64,000 nt of DNA from Gemmobacter fulvus (GCF_018798885.1 NZ_CP076365.1:62001-126000); one strand, 5' to 3'. Shown: positions 7,892 through 17,255, counted from the stretch's first letter. Program-made: numbers and translations. Notes: generated from the sequence alone by a model not told the origin.

Positions 7892-9701
7892 GCTTGGATC
7901 GCGGCCCATCGGGTTGGCAGAGGCGGTTCTCGGCGAGATCAACGTCCTGCGGCCTCAACGGGGCGGGGTGAAGGCGGGCAACGCCGCGCCCAAACACGGG
8001 TTCAGCTTTTCGAGCCGGGCCAGCCAGCTGTGGCGGTTTTCGCTGGGCTCAAGCGCGGCGGTGCTGAAGAAGATCGGCAAGGGCGGGACGGCCAACGCCA
8101 AAGAGCTGGCGGCGCAGATGGACTATCTGTTTTCGAAGTCGGCCTCGATCTTCGGCAACGGGGTCGTTCTGGATGCCGATGCCAAGGGGCTGACCAAGGA
8201 CGAGCGCAACGAGATCGTCGGCGACTGGGTCGAGGATTGGCGTGGCGCGCCGAAGAACGGCCACACCACCCATCTGCTGATGAGCTTCCCGTCGCATGTG
8301 CGGCCGGAGAAGGCCAAGCTGATCGCCGAGGCCTGGGCCTTCGAGATGTTCCAGTCGGGCGCGCATCAGGATGATGTCTGGGCCTATGTCGCGGCCCTGC
8401 ACAGCGACAAGGCGCATCCGCATGTCCACATGGTCGTCAACAACCGGGGCACGGTGAAGGACAGCTGGTTCTACATGGCCAAAGAGCATGCCTTCAATCT
8501 GGAGGTCATGAAGGCGCGCATGGTGGTGATCGCGGCCGAGGAGGGTGTGTTCCTCGATGCCACCTCGCGCGCCGAGCGTGGCTTGCTGACTTATGGGCCG
8601 TCGCGCGCAGAAATCGAACGGGCCCGCGTTGAAGGCCGGGCGCCCGGGGAACGGCCGCGCGAGGGCAAGGCTCTGGAGGATGCCTTGGTCACAATGACGC
8701 GCACGGCGGAAGCTATGCGCAGCCTGCAGCATGTGGCGGCACTGACCGGGCTGCCGGAGATTGGCGAGAAGATCGCCAGGGCGGAAGAGGCCCTGCGGCG
8801 GGGTGGGGTGTTGCAGCCGTTTCCGGGTGATGTGGCGACAGCGGAGCGGGCCGATCTGGACCGGCATTTCAGCGGCTGGATGGCAGATGCCGAGGGCAAG
8901 ATCCGGAAGATGCCGGTCCCCGAGCGCAAGGACATGCGGGATGAGCTTTATGGCTATGCCATCGACATCGCCAAGGGCCTGGGCGATGCTCGTGGGGCGC
9001 AGCTGTTGCAGATGCTGCCGCAGACCAAGCTTTACGCGACGGCTCTTGAGGGGGACCGGCTGACGCAGGGCAAGGCGGTTGTTGACCTGGAGCCTGGGGC
9101 CACGGATCGGCTGAAATCGGACATTGTCGGCAAAGCGGTGGGCTTGGGTCTCAGCGGTGACCGGGTGGCCGAGCGGCTGGAAACCGGTGCCGCCAATGCC
9201 TGGGAAGAACGCGATTGGGTGCGCAGTGACTTGGCAACCCTGTCCGGGCGGCGGCGTGCCGACCTTCGCACCCCGGATCAAAGCCGGACGGTCGTCGATG
9301 ATCTCGACGGTTTCTACGAAGCGGTGGCCAAGTTGATTGAGCATGCCCGCGCGCATGAGGTGGTGCCGGACAATGCGCGGTTGCTGCGCGCCCTCGGGTC
9401 GATGGGCCGTATCATGCAAGCGGATGGCAAGGTGGAGTTCCGGGGAGATGCCCATGCGCAGCGCTTCGCCGATGAGCTGCGGCAACGGTATGGCAAAGGG
9501 ATTGTGGCGGAACTCGCCAGCGGGCGGACGGATGCGCTGGCAGGGGAGTTCGAGGATGCGGACCAGCGGAAGTGGATCGCGCGGGCGGTTGTTTCTGCAG
9601 CCAAGTCGCATGTGGCGTTCGGGTTGACGCTCAAAGAGGCACGGCACGCTGAGCGAGATCTGATGGGGGGATCGAAACGCGACAGAGATTGGGAGCGATA
9701 G
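7884..9701 (+). CDS. Relaxase / mobilisation nuclease, MobP (VirD2)-like
   Basis: A 605-aa protein. The start at 7884 is set by a strong AGGAGG (7869-7874). A likely nicking tyrosine is Y81 in AAQMDYLFSK. Histidines follow at H127/H130 and the metal-binding cluster H178-P-H180-V-H182 in KAHPHVHMVVNNRG, which is the HUH-type relaxase signature. The long C-terminal part (about 250-605) is mostly helical with no recognised domain. A relaxase nicks oriT and carries the DNA strand into the recipient. No coupling protein or mating-pair genes are nearby, so the element would be mobilisable rather than self-transmissible. Confidence 0.85.
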   Translation: MVKLGSRPIGLAEAVLGEINVLRPQRGGVKAGNAAPKHGFSFSSRASQLWRFSLGSSAAVLKKIGKGGTANAKELAAQMDYLFSKSASIFGNGVVLDADAKGLTKDERNEIVGDWVEDWRGAPKNGHTTHLLMSFPSHVRPEKAKLIAEAWAFEMFQSGAHQDDVWAYVAALHSDKAHPHVHMVVNNRGTVKDSWFYMAKEHAFNLEVMKARMVVIAAEEGVFLDATSRAERGLLTYGPSRAEIERARVEGRAPGERPREGKALEDALVTMTRTAEAMRSLQHVAALTGLPEIGEKIARAEEALRRGGVLQPFPGDVATAERADLDRHFSGWMADAEGKIRKMPVPERKDMRDELYGYAIDIAKGLGDARGAQLLQMLPQTKLYATALEGDRLTQGKAVVDLEPGATDRLKSDIVGKAVGLGLSGDRVAERLETGAANAWEERDWVRSDLATLSGRRRADLRTPDQSRTVVDDLDGFYEAVAKLIEHARAHEVVPDNARLLRALGSMGRIMQADGKVEFRGDAHAQRFADELRQRYGKGIVAELASGRTDALAGEFEDADQRKWIARAVVSAAKSHVAFGLTLKEARHAERDLMGGSKRDRDWER

Positions 9702-9900
9702 CTGTCATACTGGTGGAAAGCGGGTGATCGCCACGCGTGCCAGATTGCAGTTTCGCCATTGGCAGACATTTATGCTTTGCCTTGACAGGCGAACAGAAAA
9801 TCTGGGATGCCTTTGGGCATGGGGATGCGCGACCTCCCCACGAGGCGTCAGCTGAAGATCGCGTTCCACTCCTGTCCATCTTTTCCGAGGGGGAACGCAG
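9702..9900. promoter_or_regulatory. Leader of the chromate resistance operon
   Basis: About 200 bases between the relaxase and chrB-like genes. A TTGACA at about 9780-9785 could serve as a -35 element, but the -10 match downstream is poor. No separate chromate-responsive regulator gene is present. Confidence 0.3.
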
Positions 9901-10734
9901 ATGCCTGCACCTGACGCCATTTCCTGTGAACAGTTGACCCGCCTTCTGGGCACCCCGAAATCTCCGACCCTTCTGGATGTTCGCCGGGAGGCTGTTCGTG
10001 CCAATGACCCGCGCCAATTGCCTGGGGCGCGTGTTTTGGCGGAACATGAGCTTGCACCAGATCCCTTGGCTGCCCTTGCCAGAGACCTGGCAGGCCCCGT
10101 GGTCGTGGTTTGTGCCGAGGGGCATCGTCTGAGCCAGGGCACTGCGGCGTGGCTGCGACACGAGGGGGTGCAGGCGGAATATCTACTCGGCGGTCAGGCG
10201 GCATGGGCGGCATCAGGATTGCCGTTGGTCGACCCAGGCAAGATCACCGCGCGTGACGGGCGGGGCCGATCCCTCTGGGTGACGCGGTCACGTCCCAAGA
10301 TCGACCGCATCGCCTGCTCCTGGCTGATCCGTCGCTTCATCGACCCGCGCGCGGTGTTCCTGTTTGTTGCCCCGGGCGAAGTCCAGGGTGTGGCAGAGCG
10401 GTTCTGCGCGATGCCCTATGACATAGAAGACGTGTTCTGGAGCCACCGGGGGGATCTGTGCACCTTTGATGTGCTTCTGTCCGAATTCGGCCTGTCGACC
10501 CCGGCGCTGGACCGGCTGGCCACCATTGTGCGGGGGGCCGATACAGCGCGGCCTGATCTCGCGCCCGAATGTGCGGGGCTTCTGGCGGCATCATTGGGGC
10601 TGTCGCGGATGTATTCCGACGATCTCGCACAGCTTGAGGCCGGGATGGCGCTTTACGATGCCTTCTACCGTTGGGCGCGTGACGCAACCGACGAGGCGCA
10701 CAACTGGCCAACCAAGGCGGGAAAAGCAAAATGA
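9901..10734 (+). CDS. chrB: Rhodanese-ChrB fusion, chromate resistance protein
   Basis: A 277-aa two-domain protein. Residues 1-110 form a rhodanese domain with LLDVRRE and an apparently active cysteine (C71, in VVVCAEGHR). Residues from about 128 on match the ChrB C-terminal domain, with the signature RPKIDRIACSWLIRRFIDP. ChrB proteins regulate or assist chromate resistance. The rhodanese half replaces the usual ChrB N-terminal domain and may transfer sulfur or act as a redox sensor. The stop overlaps the chrA start (ATGA), so both are co-translated. Confidence 0.85.
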   Translation: MPAPDAISCEQLTRLLGTPKSPTLLDVRREAVRANDPRQLPGARVLAEHELAPDPLAALARDLAGPVVVVCAEGHRLSQGTAAWLRHEGVQAEYLLGGQAAWAASGLPLVDPGKITARDGRGRSLWVTRSRPKIDRIACSWLIRRFIDPRAVFLFVAPGEVQGVAERFCAMPYDIEDVFWSHRGDLCTFDVLLSEFGLSTPALDRLATIVRGADTARPDLAPECAGLLAASLGLSRMYSDDLAQLEAGMALYDAFYRWARDATDEAHNWPTKAGKAK

Positions 10735-12098
10735 GCGATCACAAGGATTTTCCAACATTGGGCGAGGCCACACGGGTCTGGGCAAGGATTGCAGCCCTGT
10801 CCTTTGGCGGGCCTGCGGGACAGATTGCGGTGATGCACCGTATCCTCGTTGAGGAGAAGCGCTGGCTGGGTGACGGGAGGTTCCTGCATGCGCTGAACTT
10901 CTGCATGCTGCTGCCCGGCCCCGAGGCGCAGCAACTGGCGACCTATATCGGCTGGCTGATGCATGGGGTGAAGGGGGCCCTGATGGCAGGTCTGCTGTTC
11001 ATCCTTCCCGGTATCCTCGCGATCATGGGACTCAGCTGGGTCTATGCGATCTGGGGGGATGTCGCCGTTGTTTCTGCGCTGTTCTTCGGGCTGAAGGCCG
11101 CAGTGCTTGCCATCGTGCTGCAAGCCGTGGTCAGGGTGGGCAAACGCGCGCTGAAGAACAATGCGATGCGCGGCCTCGCCGCGGCCTCCTTCGTGGCGAT
11201 CTTTGCGTTTGGCGTGCCGTTTCCGCTGATCGTGGCGGCGGCGGCGCTGATCGGCTGGTCAGGCGCAAAGGCGGGGATTTCTGCGTTTCAGGGCGGGGGC
11301 GGGCATGGGTCGGTCGGCAAGGCCCATGTCGACGATTCCGCCACGCTGTTGGGCGCGGAACATGGTGATCTGACCAGCGCGGCGCGCGCAGGCGCCTTCT
11401 GGGCGGGGGCGGTTGCCTTGGTCCTGTGGATCGTCCCTGTGGTGGCGCTGCTGCTGTTGGCACCGGACAGCGTGTTCACCGACATTGCCACCTTCTTTTC
11501 CAAGTTGGCGGTGCTGACCTTTGGCGGGGCTTATGCGGTGCTGGCCTGGGTCGCACAGGAGGCTGTCGGCACCTATGGCTGGCTGGAACCGGGCGAGATG
11601 CTCGATGGTCTTGGCATGGCCGAAACAACGCCGGGGCCGTTGATCATGGTGCTGCAATTCGTGGGGTTCATGGGGGCCTTCCGCGAGGCGGGCTGGGCCA
11701 TGCCGTTGCTGGCGGGCACATTGGGCGGACTGCTGACCACATGGGTCACCTTTGCCCCCTGCTTTGCGTGGATTTTCCTTGGTGCGCCGTTCATGGAGGG
11801 CTTGCGCTCCAACAAGGCCCTGTCGGCCGCCTTGTCGGCTGTGACTGCCGCTGTGGTGGGTGTGATCCTGAACCTGTCGATCTGGTTCGCAATCCATGTG
11901 GTCTGGCGCGAGGTTGCGATGGTCGACGCGGGACCGCTGTCGCTGGAACTGCCCGTCATGCGGTCGATTGACTGGATTGCGGCGGCGCTGTCAGCCTTGG
12001 CTTTGGGGGCCGTGTTCCGGCTGAAGCTGGGTATGGCAACCGTGCTGGGGGGCGCGGCAGTGTTGGGGCTGGCTCTGCATCTGGCGGGTTGGGTGTGA
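10731..12098 (+). CDS. chrA: ChrA chromate transporter
   Basis: A 455-aa polytopic membrane protein of the CHR family. It has two homologous halves, each beginning with a LSFGGP/LTFGGA-type motif. The first half contains the family-typical MLLPGPEAQQLATYIGW and the second AETTPGPLIMVLQFVGF. ChrA exports chromate from the cytoplasm using the membrane potential. It follows the rhodanese-ChrB gene with a four-base overlap and ends before a strong hairpin. Confidence 0.93.
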   Translation: MSDHKDFPTLGEATRVWARIAALSFGGPAGQIAVMHRILVEEKRWLGDGRFLHALNFCMLLPGPEAQQLATYIGWLMHGVKGALMAGLLFILPGILAIMGLSWVYAIWGDVAVVSALFFGLKAAVLAIVLQAVVRVGKRALKNNAMRGLAAASFVAIFAFGVPFPLIVAAAALIGWSGAKAGISAFQGGGGHGSVGKAHVDDSATLLGAEHGDLTSAARAGAFWAGAVALVLWIVPVVALLLLAPDSVFTDIATFFSKLAVLTFGGAYAVLAWVAQEAVGTYGWLEPGEMLDGLGMAETTPGPLIMVLQFVGFMGAFREAGWAMPLLAGTLGGLLTTWVTFAPCFAWIFLGAPFMEGLRSNKALSAALSAVTAAVVGVILNLSIWFAIHVVWREVAMVDAGPLSLELPVMRSIDWIAAALSALALGAVFRLKLGMATVLGGAAVLGLALHLAGWV

Positions 12099-12215
12099 GC
12101 CTCAGGCTTCCCTGACCATTGACGCGGAGGCGGTCGCAGCGTTGCCGGACTGGTCGGCTGTCATGACCAGCCGGTTCCGGGAGGTCAGTCCCCAGCTTTC
12201 GCCCGCATCACCTGG

Positions 12216-12238
12216 CCTGCCGGGAGGTTCCCGGCAGG
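12216..12238. terminator. Perfect hairpin between the convergent chrA and HbpS-like genes
   Basis: CCTGCCGGGA and TCCCGGCAGG form a perfect 10-bp stem around a GGT loop. No long T run follows on either strand, so intrinsic termination may be weak. The position between convergent genes supports a terminator role. Confidence 0.6.
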
Positions 12239-12252
12239 ACCACGCGTGGGGC

Positions 12253-12738
12253 TTATTGTGCGGCGCCGATGGCGGTCAGGCCTGCGATGGCACAGGTGGT
12301 GTCGATGTCGCCCGACGGCGCGCCGCCGACGCCGATGCCGCCGACCAGCGCCTCGCCGATGCGGATCGGCAGGCCGCCTGCCTGAATGACCATCCGCGCG
12401 TCCATGTCGCGCAGCCCGTCATTGGCTGGTTTGCTGGCGATGAACTCGGCCAGCCCTGCCGTATCGCGGCCCAGGGCGGCGGAGGTGAAGGCCTTGCCGG
12501 TCGCGCTCGCGCCGGTATGCGGGCCGGAGCCGTCGGCCTTCAGCACGACCTTGGTGGCGCCGTCGCGGGCCACGATGGCCACACTGACGGTATGGCCCTC
12601 GGCGGCGCAGGCCTGCACGGCGGCGTCGGCGGCCTTCACCGCCAGGTCCAGCGGCAGATAGGGTGCCGTCGGCAGATCTTGTGCGGCGACGGCGAAAGGG
12701 GCCAGCAGGGCAGTGGCCAGAACGGGGATACGGATCAT
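12253..12738 (-). CDS. Secreted GlcG/HbpS-family (DUF336) protein
   Basis: A 161-aa protein with an N-terminal signal peptide (hydrophobic ALLAPFAVAA, probable cleavage after AAQ or nearby) followed by a complete GlcG/HbpS-like domain with the AGGLPIRIG...GGIGVGGAPSGDID core. In Streptomyces, HbpS is an extracellular haem-binding partner of the SenS-SenR two-component system. Here the gene lies 91 bases downstream of a response-regulator gene on the same strand, behind a histidine kinase. A sensory accessory role is therefore attractive; haem binding itself is not shown by the sequence. Confidence 0.82.
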   Translation of the reverse strand: MIRIPVLATALLAPFAVAAQDLPTAPYLPLDLAVKAADAAVQACAAEGHTVSVAIVARDGATKVVLKADGSGPHTGASATGKAFTSAALGRDTAGLAEFIASKPANDGLRDMDARMVIQAGGLPIRIGEALVGGIGVGGAPSGDIDTTCAIAGLTAIGAAQ

Positions 12739-12829
12739 CGGGGGTCTCCTGTCATGGGGGGATGACAGGACCCTAGCCGCACCGCGCCGGGCCGGGTATT
12801 CGTAGGCCTGACAGGTGGTCTCCGTAGAA

Positions 12830-13438
12830 CTACGGAGCGGTGTTTCCCTCCAGCCAGAGACGGGTCATTTCTGCCTGCGAAGTGGTGCCGAGCTTGGCCC
12901 CGATGGCCGCACGGTGGCTTTCCACCGTGCGGGGCGACAGGCCCAGCCCTTCGGCGATCTGGCGGGTGGTGAAACCTGCGGCGATGCGGTCCAGCACTTC
13001 AGCCTCGCGCGGGGTCAGGGCCGAAAGCAGCGCCAGTGTCTCGGCCCGTTCGGCACGGCGATCCAGCTGCAGATCAAGGATCGCCTGTGCTTTCTGGATG
13101 GCGTCGATCAGATCCTGTTCATCGACCGGCTTCGACAGGAAGTCGATCGCGCCATTGCGAAAGGCGCGGCGGCAGGCCTCGATATCACCATGGCCCGACA
13201 TCACGATGGTCGGCCAGTCGATGGCCAGATCGGCCAGCCGCTCCTGCAGCTTCAGGCCGGAAATCACCGGCATGCGGATATCGAGGATCAGACAGCCCGG
13301 CGACAGCTGCGGCAGGCGGACCAGAAAGGCTTGCGGATCGGCAAAGCCGGTCACCGGGATATCGACGGTCGACAGCAGCAGCGTCAAGGCCTGCCGCACC
13401 GCCGCATCATCCTCGACCAGATAGACGGGATGGATCAT
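12830..13438 (-). CDS. Response regulator, FixJ/NarL-type with LuxR HTH
   Basis: A 202-aa regulator. The receiver domain (1-120) has the acidic pair in VEDD, phospho-acceptor D53 in LILDIRMP and K103 in LSKPVD. The LuxR-type helix-turn-helix (about 138-195) is recognisable from LTPREAEVLDRIAAG and TVESHRAAI. The ATG at 13438 overlaps the kinase stop (ATGA), which rules out the longer upstream frame. It is the partner of the adjacent sensor kinase and may control the downstream HbpS-like gene; other targets are unknown. Confidence 0.9.
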   Translation of the reverse strand: MIHPVYLVEDDAAVRQALTLLLSTVDIPVTGFADPQAFLVRLPQLSPGCLILDIRMPVISGLKLQERLADLAIDWPTIVMSGHGDIEACRRAFRNGAIDFLSKPVDEQDLIDAIQKAQAILDLQLDRRAERAETLALLSALTPREAEVLDRIAAGFTTRQIAEGLGLSPRTVESHRAAIGAKLGTTSQAEMTRLWLEGNTAP

Positions 13439-14946
13439 GGTGCCCTTTCCAGCGGCAGGGTGATGCGGAAGCTTGCACCTTGGGCGCTGTCTTCCAGCAC
13501 GATCTCGCCCCCGGCGCGTTCGACCAGCCGCTGGCTGAGCGCGAGGCCAAGCCCGGTGCCATCCGCCCGGGTGGTGGTGAAGGGGGTGAAGAGCCGCGCC
13601 CGCAGATCCCGCGCGATGCCGGGGCCGTTGTCGCACACCGTCAGCGCGGCGATACCTGCCTGCCCGCGCAGGGTGACATGGATCTGCCCTGCGTTCCTGT
13701 CTCTCAGGGCCTCCAGCGCGTTACGCAGGAGGTTGAAGCCGACCTGCTCCATCTCCACCGGATCGGCGCGGACCGTGACCGGATCGGCGGGCAGATCGAA
13801 GGTGAGCGTTACGCCCTGCGCCCCGGCCTGCGGTGCGAGCAACGCTGCAACATTGTTCCAGGCATCGCGCAGGTCGAAGGTCTGAACCGGGGCCGCCTGC
13901 GGGCGTGACCAGTTGCGGAACCGTTCCAGAATGGCCGAGGCGCGGCGGGCCTGGGTCACGGTGTCGTCCAGCACCGGGGCCAGTCGGCCCCACTCATCGC
14001 GCGCAAGCAACCGCCGTCCGGCCTGTGCCTGCGCCAGAATGGCGGTCAGCGGCTGGGTCAGCTCATGCGTCAGGCCGCTGGCCAGCTCTCCCAGCGCATT
14101 GACGCGCGCGGCATGGGCCAGCCGCGAGTCGAGCGCACTGAGCCGCGCCTGTTCCAGGGCCTGACCCGCGCGCTGCCGCTGACGCAGAAAGGCCAGTGCG
14201 GCCCCGGCCAGAAGCGTGGCGACCAGCACCGTCAGCCCGCTGCGCAGGGGCGGGAAGAGATCGGCCATGGTGATGCTGCGGGCGGTCTCCAGCAGCAGGG
14301 GTTGCGAGGCGCTGCCGAGGGTCCTGGTCAGCCCTGCCTGCGCCGCCGTGCCGTGCTGATAAAGCCGCGTCCCATCCGGCAGCGACAGGGCCACATGGAT
14401 CCCGGACCGGTTCCACAAGGCCCCGGCATCGTCCAGCAGACGGGCCGCGTCGATGAAGATCGTCAGCCCATAGCGCGCGGCTTCGGAATTGGGGCTGCGC
14501 TTGACCATGATGTAATGGCCGGTTTGACCCGGATCGGCGAGAAGCGCGATCTCTCCGTCGGAGGCCTGCGCCGCCGCCCGGACCTGTGCTGCAAGTGCCG
14601 GGGTCAATGCGGCCCCCACCGAAGCCCCGTCTGACGCCAGCGGCATCAGCGCGATGGCACTGATGCGCGGATAAAAGCGGGTGATCGTCGCCGCCACCTC
14701 CAGAAACAGCCGCTGTTCGGGATCGTCACTGGCCACTGCAATCGCGGAAAGCGCTGTCAGATGCGCGTCATGCTGATCGGCGCGCTGCGAGGCAAGGCGA
14801 TGCAGCACGGCGGTTTCCTGCATCAGTTCGCCGGTCAATGCCCGATGCTGCAAGCTGCCCATGGTTACCAGCAGCAATGCAAGCAGACCGGCCCCCAGAA
14901 GGGCCAGCCTTGCAGGGCTTTCCAGAAAGGGAACGGGGCGCGTCAT
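13435..14946 (-). CDS. Membrane sensor histidine kinase
   Basis: About 503 aa. TM1 is at about 12-30 and TM2 at about 236-253, leaving a 200-residue extracytoplasmic sensor region with the periplasmic double-PAS look of DctB-like kinases. After TM2 comes a short coiled stretch, then the HisKA box GLTHELTQPL with H294, and the HATPase domain with NALEALRD (N box), DNGPGI (G1) and GTGLGLALS (G2). The start at 14946 places TM1 at the N-terminus; the frame continues upstream to 15183 but that part is not membrane-like. The ribosome site is weak. The ligand is unknown. Confidence 0.87.
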   Translation of the reverse strand: MTRPVPFLESPARLALLGAGLLALLLVTMGSLQHRALTGELMQETAVLHRLASQRADQHDAHLTALSAIAVASDDPEQRLFLEVAATITRFYPRISAIALMPLASDGASVGAALTPALAAQVRAAAQASDGEIALLADPGQTGHYIMVKRSPNSEAARYGLTIFIDAARLLDDAGALWNRSGIHVALSLPDGTRLYQHGTAAQAGLTRTLGSASQPLLLETARSITMADLFPPLRSGLTVLVATLLAGAALAFLRQRQRAGQALEQARLSALDSRLAHAARVNALGELASGLTHELTQPLTAILAQAQAGRRLLARDEWGRLAPVLDDTVTQARRASAILERFRNWSRPQAAPVQTFDLRDAWNNVAALLAPQAGAQGVTLTFDLPADPVTVRADPVEMEQVGFNLLRNALEALRDRNAGQIHVTLRGQAGIAALTVCDNGPGIARDLRARLFTPFTTTRADGTGLGLALSQRLVERAGGEIVLEDSAQGASFRITLPLERAP

Positions 14947-15251
14947 GGTATCAGTCTGGCAGGTTGGGCGTTCTAGGGGAATGGGCTGATGCGGCAGCGG
15001 ATGGCGCGCAGCTAGGGGGCCGATGCGCGTGTCGTCATCTTCAGCGATCAGTGTCCGCACTCCGCTGACTGGCAAGCACATCCTGAAGGGACGTGAGGCC
15101 ATCGACTGCAACCCGCAGCTTCCGTAAAGCGCTTTGCGGCGCGCAACGTGGGCGGGATCACCACAGTCCAGAACGTCGCGCATGACGACAGCGACGCCGA
15201 TGGTATCGTATGGGCGTGATCGTGGCGCCCACGCAGGGGCCGTTGCTCCGG
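14947..15251. other. Intergenic region upstream of the sensor kinase
   Basis: About 300 bases between the kinase gene and the 3' end of a lysR gene on the same strand. It should contain the kinase promoter. No gene, repeat or clear operator was recognised. Confidence 0.4.
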
Positions 15252-16154
15252 CTACCCCAGCGGCCGCACGCGGGTCACGTAATCGGCCACGAAATCCGAA
15301 AACTGCGTCAGCCGCACCGGCAGCCGGTCATAGGGCGGGTAATATAGCGTGAACCAAAGCTCGGGCGGGATCCAGTCGGGCAGGATCTGCTGCACCCGGC
15401 CCGAGGACAGGCCCGCCTCCAGCATGAAGCGCGGCAGCAGCACGATGCCTTCGCCGCTTTCGGCCAGACCGGCCATCAGGTCGCCATTGTTGGTGGCGAT
15501 ATGGCCGCCCGCCCGGATGCGCCGCAGGGTGCTGCCCGCGCGCAGCTCCCAGGTTTCGGCCTGTGCATCGCTGTCATGGGCGATACAGGCATGCTGGGCC
15601 AGATCATCGGCATGTTGCGGGATGCCCTGCCGTTTGAGGTAATGCGGCGAGGCGGCGAGGATCCGCTCCACCCGGCAGATCTTGCGCCAGATGCTCAGCG
15701 TGTCGCGCGGGGGGCGAGAAATGCGGATCGCCAGATCGAAACTGTCATCCACGCTGTCGACAAAGCGGTCGGTCAGCGTCACCGAAAAGGTCACACCGGG
15801 ATAGAGCACCCGGAACTGCGCCAGAATATCGGGCAGGAAGCGCAGGCCGAAGGTCATCGGCGCGTTCAGCCGGATCAGGCCCGCCGTCTCGCCATGCCGT
15901 TCGCGCAGCTCGTCATTGGCCAGCGCCAGATCGCGGACCAGCGGCGTGATCCTGGCCGCATAGGCCGCCCCGGCGGCGGTCAGCGACACGCGCCGGGTGG
16001 TCCGCACGAAAAGCTGCACCCCGAGCCGGTCCTCCAGCGCGGCAATCGCCCGCGTCACCGATGGCGGCGTCATCGCCATGGCCCGGGCGGCCCCGACGAA
16101 ACTGCGCGCGCGTGCCACTGCCAGAAACAGCCGCAGGTCTTCGATCTCGCCCAT
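15252..16154 (-). CDS. LysR-family transcriptional regulator, divergent from pirin gene
   Basis: A 300-aa LysR regulator: winged HTH at residues 1-60 (DLRLFLAVARARSF...TPPSVTRAIAALE), then the effector-binding domain. AGGAGG seven bases before the ATG at 16154 fixes the start. Divergent placement against the pirin gene, with an inverted repeat between them, suggests it regulates pirin and itself. LysR proteins of this type (PP-x-VTRAIAALE, TTRRVSLT) often respond to redox or aromatic signals, but the effector here is not known. Confidence 0.9.
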   Translation of the reverse strand: MGEIEDLRLFLAVARARSFVGAARAMAMTPPSVTRAIAALEDRLGVQLFVRTTRRVSLTAAGAAYAARITPLVRDLALANDELRERHGETAGLIRLNAPMTFGLRFLPDILAQFRVLYPGVTFSVTLTDRFVDSVDDSFDLAIRISRPPRDTLSIWRKICRVERILAASPHYLKRQGIPQHADDLAQHACIAHDSDAQAETWELRAGSTLRRIRAGGHIATNNGDLMAGLAESGEGIVLLPRFMLEAGLSSGRVQQILPDWIPPELWFTLYYPPYDRLPVRLTQFSDFVADYVTRVRPLG

Positions 16155-16231
16155 GGCAGGCCTCCTGCAGAACGGGCAGGCCCGGAGGGGCCTACCGGGG
16201 GGCACTGTGATTGTTGCGCAAACTGAAATCA

Positions 16232-16255
16232 AGAATGGAAAATTATTGCCATTCT
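16232..16255. promoter_or_regulatory. Inverted repeat between divergent lysR and pirin genes
   Basis: AGAATGG and CCATTCT form 7-base arms separated by ten bases. Two further symmetric AA/TT pairs inside give an interrupted dyad of the T-N11-A kind bound by LysR proteins. It lies roughly midway between the two start codons. A TTGCGCAA palindrome sits just to its left at about 16213-16220. Confidence 0.45.
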
Positions 16256-16326
16256 GCCGTGGCTGCCTTTCGGCCATGCTGACCGCCAGAGCGCCGCCCT
16301 TGCTGCGGCCAGACAAGGAGTGTGTC

Positions 16327-17010
16327 ATGTCCATCCTCATTCACGGCAACATGAGCCGGGGCCGCAGCCAGAAGGGCTGGGCCGAGGCCTTTCACAGCTT
16401 TTCCTTCGGGGATTTTCTGGATCCGGCCCGCATGGGCTTTGCCCGGCTGCGGGTGCTGAACGAGGATCGCATCGTGCCGGGAGCCGGGTTTGCGCCGCAT
16501 GACCATGCCGATATGGATATCCTGACGCTGGTTCTGGCGGGGCGCATCCGCCATGAGGACAGTCTGGGCACAGTCAGTGATCTGGTGCCGGGCATGGTGC
16601 AGCTGATGCGGGCGGGCAGCGGCATCACCCATTCCGAGGTGAATGCCTCGGACCGCGAGCCGGCGCATGTGGTGCAGATCTGGCTGATCCCCGACCGGGC
16701 CGGGGGGCCGCCCTCCTATCAGACCCTGCACCTGCCGCCGGGCGACGCGCTGATCGCGGCGGGTGATGGCACGGCGCCGCTGCATCTGGGGTCGGACAGC
16801 CGCATCCGGCTGGCGCAGCCGCGGGACGGCACGGTCAGCCGGATCGTGGTGGCTCCGGGCCGGGCGGTGTTCGTGCAGATCCTGGACGGCATGGCGCGGA
16901 TGGAGGGTGAACGGCTTGTCGCGGGCGACGGGCTGCAACTGACCAGCACCCCGCCCGATCTGCACTGGCAGAGCGATGGCCGGATGCTGATTTTCGACAT
17001 GCCGGCCTGA
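16327..17010 (+). CDS. Pirin-family bicupin protein
   Basis: A 227-aa pirin homologue. The N-terminal cupin carries the metal-binding set HDHADMDILT and the conserved GSGITHSE motif; FSFGDFLDP and DPARMGFARLRVLNEDRI are typical of the YhaK/YhhW-type pirins. AAGGAG seven bases before the ATG at 16327 sets the start. Some pirins have quercetinase activity or respond to oxidative stress. A role linked to the divergent LysR regulator is likely; the substrate is unknown. Confidence 0.92.
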   Translation: MSILIHGNMSRGRSQKGWAEAFHSFSFGDFLDPARMGFARLRVLNEDRIVPGAGFAPHDHADMDILTLVLAGRIRHEDSLGTVSDLVPGMVQLMRAGSGITHSEVNASDREPAHVVQIWLIPDRAGGPPSYQTLHLPPGDALIAAGDGTAPLHLGSDSRIRLAQPRDGTVSRIVVAPGRAVFVQILDGMARMEGERLVAGDGLQLTSTPPDLHWQSDGRMLIFDMPA

Positions 17011-17255
17011 GCGGTGGCGGCGGGGGCCCAATGTGGCCCCCGATGCGGCCCCGATGCGGCGATGAAACTGCCCGGCGGCCCCAAAACTTTGCCCGCAGCC
17101 TATTGAACACCCACAATCATTGCCTTCATAAGGGACGGGCTTCCCCTGTCAGATCCGGCCCGCCGCTGCGCTGTTTGGTCGATCCTGTGTCACACAGCAT
17201 CTGGCCTGCGGGGCACCCTGTCTTTTGCCCCGCAACGAGGAGCCGCCACCCCCGG

